Source: Calditrichia bacterium
GTDB taxonomy: Bacteria > Calditrichota > Calditrichia > RBG-13-44-9 > J042
Direction of reading: 5' to 3'
NCBI GenBank assembly: GCA_030430345.1
Contig: JAUIFT010000029.1
Coordinates: forward strand, 1 to 11,809
Length of the DNA: 11,809 bases
The notes below the pieces were generated by a model that was not told the origin of the DNA, searched no databases, and saw only the letters and a program-made list of their open reading frames with translations. Each line of letters opens with the position of its first letter. Position 1 is the first letter of the stretch. Shown here piece by piece: positions 7,350-11,809 of this stretch. The position numbers were made by a program, and so were the translations under genes.

Positions 7350-7728
7350 CGTATTCCTTTTCCTTGCTTGCCAATAATACTTTCAGCGCCTCAATCTCTG
7401 CCGGAGACATACGGGTTTTTTTCACCAGTTGTGCGAGCATCGGCAGGGATATACCGTCGAAAACCCTTTCGATGAAGGACTGGCTTTCCTGCAGCACTGC
7501 TTCATCGCGAGAAAGCGCCGGGCTGTAAAGATAACGATTCCCTTCCTGAGAATATTTCAACGCACCCTTTTTTACCAGTCTTGCCAGCAGTGTTTTCACC
7601 GTGCGATGATTCCAGTCTTTCTCGTCTGCCAATGCCTCCACAATATAACTTGCCGGCACGGAAGGCGCTGCCCAAACCACTTTCATGATCGCCCATTCAG
7701 CTTCAGTGATGTTAATATTTTTTGTCAT
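7330..7728 (-). CDS. BlaI/MecI-family transcriptional repressor
   Basis: A 132-residue winged-helix repressor, the usual BlaI length. ITEAEWAIMKVVW opens the DNA-binding domain, and WNHRTVKTLLARLVKKGAL (39-57) contains the recognition helix and wing start, followed by NRYLYSPALSRDEA. Residues 75-132 form the helical dimerisation and cleavage domain (QSFIERVFDGISLPML). Family members bind TACA/TGTA dyads as dimers and are cleaved when the partner M56 protein is activated. I choose ATG 7728, with GGTGG eight bases upstream, over the in-frame GTG at 7740. The gene ends inside the start of the M56 gene, so the two are translationally coupled. Two matching operators overlie its own promoter, implying autoregulation of the whole seven-gene unit. 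Confidence 0.93.
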   Translation of the reverse strand: MTKNINITEAEWAIMKVVWAAPSVPASYIVEALADEKDWNHRTVKTLLARLVKKGALKYSQEGNRYLYSPALSRDEAVLQESQSFIERVFDGISLPMLAQLVKKTRMSPAEIEALKVLLASKEKEYDDDGDA

Positions 7729-7736
7729 CTTATTGA

Positions 7737-7741
7737 CCACC
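7737..7741 (-). promoter_or_regulatory. Ribosome binding site that favours the repressor start at 7728
   Basis: GGTGG, eight bases before ATG 7728. The alternative GTG start at 7740-7738 lies within this site, so the ATG is preferred. Confidence 0.5.
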
Positions 7742-7762
7742 AGATTAATTCAACCCCACATT

Positions 7763-7778
7763 GATTACATCTGTAGTC
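7763..7778. promoter_or_regulatory. BlaI-type operator 1
   Basis: GATTACA-TC-TGTAGTC is a 16-bp dyad with one mismatch between the arms. Its TACA..TGTA core is the known BlaI/MecI binding motif. It covers the expected transcription start of the repressor operon, around 7773. Its centre is 21 bp from that of operator 2, two helical turns, so both dimers would lie on the same face of the DNA. Confidence 0.85.
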
Positions 7779-7779
7779 A

Positions 7780-7808
7780 ATTGTATTACATTTGTAGTCA
7801 CTTGTCAA
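7780..7808 (-). promoter_or_regulatory. Sigma-70 promoter of the BlaI/metallo-beta-lactamase operon
   Basis: On the minus strand TTGACA (7808-7803) is followed after exactly 17 bp by TACAAT (7785-7780). The -35 box is a full consensus match and the -10 box matches five of six. Transcription would start near 7773, giving a leader of about 45 bases before ATG 7728. The overlap with both BlaI-type dyads makes the assignment strong. No other convincing promoter was seen before any downstream gene of the operon. Confidence 0.85.
7784..7799. promoter_or_regulatory. BlaI-type operator 2
   Basis: TATTACA-TT-TGTAGTC repeats operator 1: across ATTACANTTGTAGTCA-type positions, 15 of 16 bases match in the same orientation. 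It occupies the spacer between the -35 and -10 boxes and overlaps the -10 box by two bases, so a bound repressor would block RNA polymerase directly. Confidence 0.85.
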
Positions 7809-7872
7809 GAAAAAAAATCCGGCAACGAAAAAATTGTGGAATAATTGATCAGGAAGGTGATGGATCAGGGAA

Positions 7873-7953
7873 GCGAATATCGTATCTTCATGTGAAAGCA
7901 TGGAACTTTTAAATCTCTATTAAACAATAGCTTTCGGTCGATACGATATTCGC
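7873..7953. repeat. 81-bp near-complete hairpin with 14-bp perfect arms
   Basis: GCGAATATCGTATC at 7873-7886 is the exact reverse complement of 7940-7953. A second nested pair, GAAAGC at 7894-7899 and GCTTTC at 7930-7935, continues the stem after a small internal loop, leaving a 30-base AT-rich loop. It lies 46 bp beyond the stop of the leftward membrane-protein gene and 64 bp upstream of the -35 box of the repressor promoter. It could be that gene's transcription terminator, a structured RNA or a MITE-like remnant. No T-run follows it on either strand. Confidence 0.75.
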
Positions 7954-7955
7954 CG

Positions 7956-7971
7956 GGATAATTTTTTATCC
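7956..7971. repeat. Short perfect hairpin GGATAA-TTTT-TTATCC
   Basis: A 6-bp perfect stem with a TTTT loop directly beside the larger inverted repeat and 28 bp beyond the stop of the leftward membrane-protein gene. It may assist termination of that gene, although a T-rich tail is lacking. Confidence 0.4.
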
Positions 7972-7999
7972 GCTTTAGAGAAAAGTGGGGACGGAAAAA

Positions 8000-8353
8000 T
8001 CAGGTAAAAACTTCCGTAACTTCTTCATTGAACAATACCCAAATACCGTAAATGCCCAGCAGCGTGCCAAAAGGAACGCTGAGTAAATTCAGAAAGCTGA
8101 GCACCAATACCAGTATTCTTGCCCAGGCTTTATGCTTCAACAATCCCATGCCGCCAATAATGCCGATAATAGACGTAACAACTAAAAACACCCCGATAAT
8201 GCCGCCGACAAACGATGTAATAAGTATCGCATCCCGGTCCCCGGAAAGGAATCCCCCACCAGCGATGATTATAAATGCCAGAGCACCAAGTAAAATACCT
8301 AATATTGAAAATGCGATATATAAACCGCCTAAAATTTGAACATGTTTTTCCAT
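8000..8353 (-). CDS. Four-helix membrane protein of a widespread uncharacterised family
   Basis: I start at ATG 8353 (117 residues) because GGAG at 8363-8366 is nine bases upstream of it, while it directly abuts the earlier ATG at 8362. The protein begins MEKHVQILGGLYIAF and has hydrophobic segments near residues 6-33, 43-71, 77-92 and 95-108. A positively charged loop, GLLKHKAWARI, precedes the third, and the short acidic tail is NEEVTEVFT. The pattern of an N-terminal 'VQILG.LYI', a middle 'G.GLLK.K.WARIL' and a final 'GIYGIWVL' resembles small membrane proteins found in many phyla; function is not known. It is transcribed leftward toward the repressor operon but separated from it by two hairpins and the BlaI promoter, so it is probably an independent unit. 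Confidence 0.8.
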   Translation of the reverse strand: MEKHVQILGGLYIAFSILGILLGALAFIIIAGGGFLSGDRDAILITSFVGGIIGVFLVVTSIIGIIGGMGLLKHKAWARILVLVLSFLNLLSVPFGTLLGIYGIWVLFNEEVTEVFT

Positions 8354-8362
8354 CTCTGTCAT

Positions 8363-8366
8363 CTCC
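8363..8366 (-). promoter_or_regulatory. Ribosome binding site that decides the start at 8353
   Basis: GGAG with nine bases to ATG 8353 and none to ATG 8362. This favours the shorter protein. Confidence 0.6.
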
Positions 8367-8544
8367 GGAATTAGTTTACAATTTGCGCTTTTATCAATTA
8401 AGATCCGGCTTTGTTATTAAGATACCGAAATTCTGCAAACATTCAAAAAAAACTGCTCTCTACAACATAATATTTGGGGATGTCCCAAGAAATTCTTTTT
8501 GTCACTTCAAAATTTGTTTTTCGTATAAATCACTTATTATACTA

Positions 8545-8588
8545 CCCTGGTATACGTAAATTATTTAGAAATTACCGGGGATTTTTTT
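8545..8588 (+). terminator. Rho-independent-type hairpin with T-run in the kinase leader region
   Basis: CCCTGGTA (8545-8552) pairs with TACCGGGG (8573-8580) as an 8-bp stem with one G-T wobble and a 20-base loop, followed at once by A and seven Ts. This has the form of an intrinsic terminator on the + strand, but no + strand gene lies upstream within 5 kb. It may end a small RNA, act as an attenuator before the kinase gene, or block read-through. Confidence 0.5.
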
Positions 8589-8610
8589 AATATCATTTTT
8601 TATCAGCAAA

Positions 8611-8638
8611 CTTTAAAACACTTACCGATATTTATAAT
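8611..8638 (+). promoter_or_regulatory. Candidate promoter of the kinase-regulator pair
   Basis: TATAAT at 8633-8638 matches the -10 consensus fully. The best -35 candidate is weak (CTTTAA at 8611-8616, 16 bp away). A start near 8645 would give a leader of about 47 bases to ATG 8692. It lies downstream of the terminator-like hairpin, which would fit an independent promoter. Confidence 0.35.
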
Positions 8639-8691
8639 CTCCCGCAAAAATTGCCTTCACTTTATTAATAATATTGGACTGACACGAGACG

Positions 8692-10017
8692 ATGCCTGAA
8701 AAACGATTTAAACCTTTACCTATCCCATTTCGCTATGTGTTGCTAACCGCACTGCTTTTAATCTTCATATTCGTATTACAAGCATTTATTTCCTACAGCA
8801 TGCGCCAGCGGGAAAGTTTTCAGATAAACGAGACTTCCTTTACTTCTTATATCGAGGAAGGAATGCCGGATAGCATCGCAGCGAAATTGGAACCCCTGCA
8901 AAACGAGGAATTTTGGGGGGAGCGGGATTTCCTTAACGCCTTGATGAAATTTCTTTCCGAAGATGAAGCGATGGCATATACATCGATGATTCTTAAATAT
9001 TCCCGCCGAGACCCCGAACCGTTTAACTGGCTGGCAAATATCCAATTTACCGCCTCCAACTATATCCTCTGGGCATTGCTGACACCACTCCTCTATTATT
9101 TGCTGACTTTGTTTCCACTGGATAAAAGCGGCAGTTGGACTCAAAAAATCATCCATCTGCTTCTTAGTGTATTCGTTTCCGCATTTCACGAGGTTTTTTC
9201 GACTTTCATCTACTTCTTTCCAATGTATCTTTCCGGCTACCTGACCTTAACACCGGAATTTATGAGTCATGTTACCGCTGGTTTGCCCGCGGGTGTGATT
9301 AGCCGCTTTGTGGAATATTGGCTAATTATCGGGGTTCTGATCGCGGTTAGCTACTACCGGCAATTTCGCAGCAAACAGCTGGAGTTGCTCACTGTAGAAC
9401 GGGAGCTTTCCAAGGCCCAACTAAACGCGCTGAAGATGCAGCTTCATCCCCATTTTCTTTTTAATACGCTGCATACTATTTCCTCCCTCATGGAGAAAAA
9501 TATCGAAGATGCGCAAAGCGTTGTCTCCAAGCTTGGACATTTGCTTCGAAATATTCTTGAACAGGATCAACGCAATACCATCTCGCTGGCGGAAGAGATC
9601 AAATACATTAGCAGTTATCTGGACATAGAACAGGTGCGTTTTAATGACCGCCTGCAAGTTGTCTACGAAATTCCGGCGGATACCCTTAACGCCGCTGTGC
9701 CCAATTTGATTCTGCAACCTCTGGTAGAAAATGCCGTTAAACATGGTTTCTCCCGGCGAACCGATGCCGGCAAAATCCGGGTGGCCAGTCAGCGGGATGG
9801 CGGCCGCCTGATCCTGACTGTCGAAGATGATGGGAAAGGGATTGCCGAGCTGGCATCAATTCAGGAGTGTTCCGGGATTGGTATTAAGAATGTAAAGGGG
9901 CGTTTAAAAGAAATGTATAAAGGTGATTTTCAATTTGAGATTGCTTCTCCTAAACAGGAAGGCTTCATTGCCCGGATTGTCATTCCGTTTCAACTTGCCC
10001 AGGGAGAGGGAACCTGA
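8692..10017 (+). CDS. LytS/YehU-type sensor histidine kinase
   Basis: A 441-residue membrane kinase of the His_kinase (PF06580-type) family. Membrane segments lie near residues 15-36, 123-141, 151-178 and 206-223. An extracytoplasmic stretch of about 85 residues between the first two (37-122, FQINETSFTSYIEEGMPDSI and on) has no recognised sensor domain and may hold the input site. A coiled-coil linker (225-245) leads to the phosphoacceptor box LKMQLHPHFLFN, with His252. The ATP-binding part has LVENAVKHG (344-352, N box), DDGKG (379-383) and GIGIKNVKGRL (395-405). It should phosphorylate the LytTR regulator encoded immediately downstream, with which it overlaps by one base. Only a weak GAG precedes the ATG. 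The signal is unknown. Confidence 0.92.
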   Translation: MPEKRFKPLPIPFRYVLLTALLLIFIFVLQAFISYSMRQRESFQINETSFTSYIEEGMPDSIAAKLEPLQNEEFWGERDFLNALMKFLSEDEAMAYTSMILKYSRRDPEPFNWLANIQFTASNYILWALLTPLLYYLLTLFPLDKSGSWTQKIIHLLLSVFVSAFHEVFSTFIYFFPMYLSGYLTLTPEFMSHVTAGLPAGVISRFVEYWLIIGVLIAVSYYRQFRSKQLELLTVERELSKAQLNALKMQLHPHFLFNTLHTISSLMEKNIEDAQSVVSKLGHLLRNILEQDQRNTISLAEEIKYISSYLDIEQVRFNDRLQVVYEIPADTLNAAVPNLILQPLVENAVKHGFSRRTDAGKIRVASQRDGGRLILTVEDDGKGIAELASIQECSGIGIKNVKGRLKEMYKGDFQFEIASPKQEGFIARIVIPFQLAQGEGT

Positions 10018-10790
10018 TGAAAATAAGAACGGTTGTTATAGATGATGAACCACTGGCACGCTCCCGCATCGTTAATCGCCTAAGCGAGCAGGAGGAGATT
10101 GTCATTATTGGGGAATGCCGGAATGGCAAGGAAGCGGTCAGTTTTATTACTAAGAAGCGTCCCGACCTGATCTTTCTGGATATTCAGATGCCCGACATGG
10201 ATGGTTTCGCCGTTTTAGGCAAATTAAAGCTGGATTACGACCCTTTCATCATCTTTGCAACGGCATACGATCAATATGCCCTGAAAGCCTTCGAAGTGCA
10301 TGCCATTGATTATTTGCTAAAGCCATTCGACAATGAACGCTTTAACGAAGCGCTTTCCCGGGCAAAGGAACAGATCAAGTTGAAGAAAACCTCCAGCTTC
10401 AATCGCAAATTGATATCGCTGATGAAGGAATTCCAACAAGCCGAGAATGAGTTCCTGAGCGCATTTGAGATCAAAAAAAATGGCCGGCAAATAAAGATTT
10501 TTACGGAGGACATTATCTGGATTGAGGCTGATGGCAATTATCTGAACTTAAACACAGGGCGGGGCAGCTATCTTTACCGGGCTACGATGAATGCCATTGA
10601 AAGTGAATTAAATCCGCAGCAATTTTTGCGGATTCATCGCTCCTTCATCATCAATCGCCATTTTATCGGCGAGGTGAATTACCTTAACACTAATGAATAC
10701 CGCTTTAAGTTAAAAAATGGCACCGAGCTGGTCTCCGGTCGCTCCTATAAGGAAAAAATTGGTGAATTTTTGGCGGAAAAGCAGTACTAG
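10017..10790 (+). CDS. LytTR-family DNA-binding response regulator
   Basis: A 257-residue two-domain regulator. The receiver domain (1-122) has the acidic pair Asp9/Asp10, the phosphoacceptor Asp55 in FLDIQMPDMDG, Thr82 in FATAYDQYAL and Lys102 in LLKPF. After a linker, residues 150-252 form a LytTR domain: IKKNGRQIKIFTEDIIWIEA, DGNYLNLNT, FLRIHRSFIINRHFI and LVSGRSYKE. LytTR proteins bind pairs of short direct repeats upstream of target genes; I did not find a convincing pair in this window. The start ATG 10017 uses the last base of the kinase stop (TGATG) and has GGAGAGGGA a few bases upstream, so the two proteins are translationally coupled. Confidence 0.95.
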   Translation: MKIRTVVIDDEPLARSRIVNRLSEQEEIVIIGECRNGKEAVSFITKKRPDLIFLDIQMPDMDGFAVLGKLKLDYDPFIIFATAYDQYALKAFEVHAIDYLLKPFDNERFNEALSRAKEQIKLKKTSSFNRKLISLMKEFQQAENEFLSAFEIKKNGRQIKIFTEDIIWIEADGNYLNLNTGRGSYLYRATMNAIESELNPQQFLRIHRSFIINRHFIGEVNYLNTNEYRFKLKNGTELVSGRSYKEKIGEFLAEKQY

Positions 10791-10813
10791 GCCATACGCT
10801 TAAGAGCGAAGGC
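10791..10813 (+). terminator. Weak hairpin after the response regulator
   Basis: GCC-ATA-CGCT-TAAG-AGCG-AA-GGC directly follows the TAG stop and can fold as a 7-bp interrupted stem. There is no T-run, so it may be a weak or Rho-assisted terminator, or only a processing end. Confidence 0.3.
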
Positions 10814-10971
10814 TATCAGGAATAACCATCGACGAATATCATCAAACTTCTCCGCTCCCACCTGCAATTCATCACTAAATTTTCTTTCCATCACAAGCTT
10901 GTCATCCTTTTGAAACTCTCTCCGTAAAGACCCTCGCAAGCAATTTTTAATCAACATTAGAGGAGCTTTAT

Positions 10972-11809
10972 ATGCAGGTATCCAAAATCGTTTCAAGCGG
11001 ATTCATGATCATTTTAGTGCTGTTGCTTTCCGGTGCCTTATTGGCAGAGGGCACCTATTTTCCCAGAGCCAGTCAGCGCGCGGAAGTGATTCAGCGAATC
11101 GGCTCAACTGATATTTCTATCGTGTATCACAGCCCGGCAGTAAAAGAAAGAGCTGTCTGGGGACAGTTGGTAAAGTATGGGCAGGTTTGGCGGGCAGGCG
11201 CAAATGAGAATACCGTCATCTCCTTCACCCATCCGGTGAAAGTGAATGGCACGGACTTGCCCGCCGGCACATATGGCTTACATATGATTCCGGATAAACA
11301 TGAGTTCACGGTAATTTTCTCGAAGAACGCCACTTCCTGGGGCAGTTTTTCCTACAAACAGGAAGAAGACCAGGTGCGGGTCAAGGCGCGTCCGCAATCC
11401 GGAGATTTCCAGGAATGGCTCAGCTATTCCTTTGTCGATCGCAGCGCCAGCAGCGCGACCGTTGAGCTACAATGGGAGAAGCTCCGCCTTCCCCTGAAGA
11501 TCGATGTAGATGTAGATAATATCGTATTGACAGCCGTTCGGGCAAACCCCGGCACAACCTGGCAGGAACTGAATCAGGCCGCTAATTATTGCCTGCAGAA
11601 AAAAACACACATGGACGAGGCATTGGGTTGGGTGGACAAGTCCATCGCACTGAATGCCAATTTCCGCAATCACTTCGTTAAGGCAGGTTTGCTCAATGCC
11701 AGCGGGCACCAGGATAAAGCGGAAAATGTAATGGATAATGCCGTTCAGTATGCCAATCAGGAATGGATGTTAAATCAATACGGATATGCCCTGGTTAACA
11801 ACAAAAGGC
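10972..11809 (+). CDS. Secreted DUF2911-family protein, C-terminus cut by window end
   Basis: An open frame runs from ATG 10972 to the window edge (279 codons without a stop). AGGAG at 10961-10965 is six bases before the ATG. Residues 1-25 are a Sec signal (FMIILVLLLSGALLA). The mature part has the DUF2911 pattern: FPRASQRAEVIQRIGSTDIS, IVYHSPAVKERAVWGQLV, QVWRAGANENTVISFTHPV, LPAGTYGLHMIPD, and WGSFSY. From about residue 195 the protein is helical and tetratricopeptide-like (TWQELNQAANYCLQ, LGWVDKSIALNAN, NHFVKAGLLNASGH). DUF2911 proteins are common in Bacteroidota and relatives and are about 280-290 residues long, so little is missing. Function is unknown. It follows the response regulator by 181 bp, so it may be a separate unit. 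Confidence 0.88.
   Translation, partial: MQVSKIVSSGFMIILVLLLSGALLAEGTYFPRASQRAEVIQRIGSTDISIVYHSPAVKERAVWGQLVKYGQVWRAGANENTVISFTHPVKVNGTDLPAGTYGLHMIPDKHEFTVIFSKNATSWGSFSYKQEEDQVRVKARPQSGDFQEWLSYSFVDRSASSATVELQWEKLRLPLKIDVDVDNIVLTAVRANPGTTWQELNQAANYCLQKKTHMDEALGWVDKSIALNANFRNHFVKAGLLNASGHQDKAENVMDNAVQYANQEWMLNQYGYALVNNKR

Larger units (their letters stand above)
8354..8691. other. AT-rich divergent intergenic region, 338 bp
   Basis: This gap separates the leftward membrane-protein gene from the rightward kinase gene. I see no gene in it. It holds an imperfect palindrome TTGGG-GATGT-CCCAA at 8474-8488, a terminator-like hairpin at 8545-8588 and a TATAAT box at 8633-8638. A possible further promoter has TTGTTT at 8514-8519 and TATACT at 8538-8543, 18 bp apart. 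No clear promoter for the leftward gene was found. Confidence 0.6.

Noticed and set aside
7330..7764. Rightward open frames across the repressor and its promoter (for example 7429-7764)
   Set aside because: They are antisense to a well-recognised BlaI gene, show no family signature and have no ribosome-binding site.
7761..7789. Possible rightward promoter TTGATT - 17 bp - TATTAC within the operator region
   Set aside because: It arises from the palindromic operators, both boxes are weaker than the leftward promoter, and no rightward gene begins within 900 bp.
10791..10971. LytTR binding repeats or a promoter upstream of the DUF2911 gene
   Set aside because: No pair of matching direct repeats and no convincing -35/-10 combination was found.
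10787..10996. Leftward 69-codon frame after the response regulator
   Set aside because: It overlaps the start and ribosome-binding site of the DUF2911 gene, lacks its own site and has no recognisable features.

Overview
The window reads as chromosomal DNA from a Gram-negative bacterium, probably of the FCB superphylum (Bacteroidota, Calditrichota, KSB1 and relatives). This rests on family content: a PadR regulator paired with a prefix-domain FtsX/MacB-type permease, a LytS-type kinase with a LytTR regulator, a DUF2911 protein, and secreted proteins with Sec or lipoprotein signals. Most genes have recognisable Shine-Dalgarno sequences, and one promoter is a near-perfect sigma-70 type. The assignment is inference from gene content only.

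Left end (1-2720, + strand): the tail of a PadR-like regulator, then a large ABC-transporter permease gene that is broken. Its first part lies in a different frame from the rest, and a block of residues seems to be missing at the switch point. Its 5' part is AT-rich with AGA/CGA arginine codons, while its 3' part is GC-richer with CGG/CGC codons. The gene therefore looks like a chimera of two related permeases, or an assembly join. A hairpin at 2736-2776 separates it from the convergent operon to the right.

Centre (2781-7808, - strand): the most interesting part. It is a seven-gene, roughly 5 kb unit read leftward from one promoter just right of 7780. In order of transcription it encodes a BlaI/MecI-type repressor, a BlaR1-like M56 membrane metallopeptidase, a small VOC-fold protein, a subclass B1 metallo-beta-lactamase with all six zinc ligands, a second VOC protein, a two-domain VOC lipoprotein and a small four-helix membrane protein. 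The promoter (TTGACA, 17 bp, TACAAT) is overlaid by two near-identical BlaI-type dyads exactly 21 bp apart. The M56 protein lacks the usual penicillin-binding sensor domain and instead carries what looks like an NTF2/SnoaL-like periplasmic domain. Ten perfect copies of a heptamer lie between the regulatory genes and the effector genes, ending at the ribosome-binding site of the first effector. Together this suggests an inducible periplasmic defence or detoxification operon whose inducer may not be a beta-lactam.

Right part (8000-11809): a leftward four-helix membrane protein gene, preceded by a 338-bp AT-rich intergenic region containing a terminator-like hairpin; a rightward LytS-type histidine kinase and LytTR response regulator overlapping by one base; and a secreted DUF2911-family protein that runs off the end of the window.
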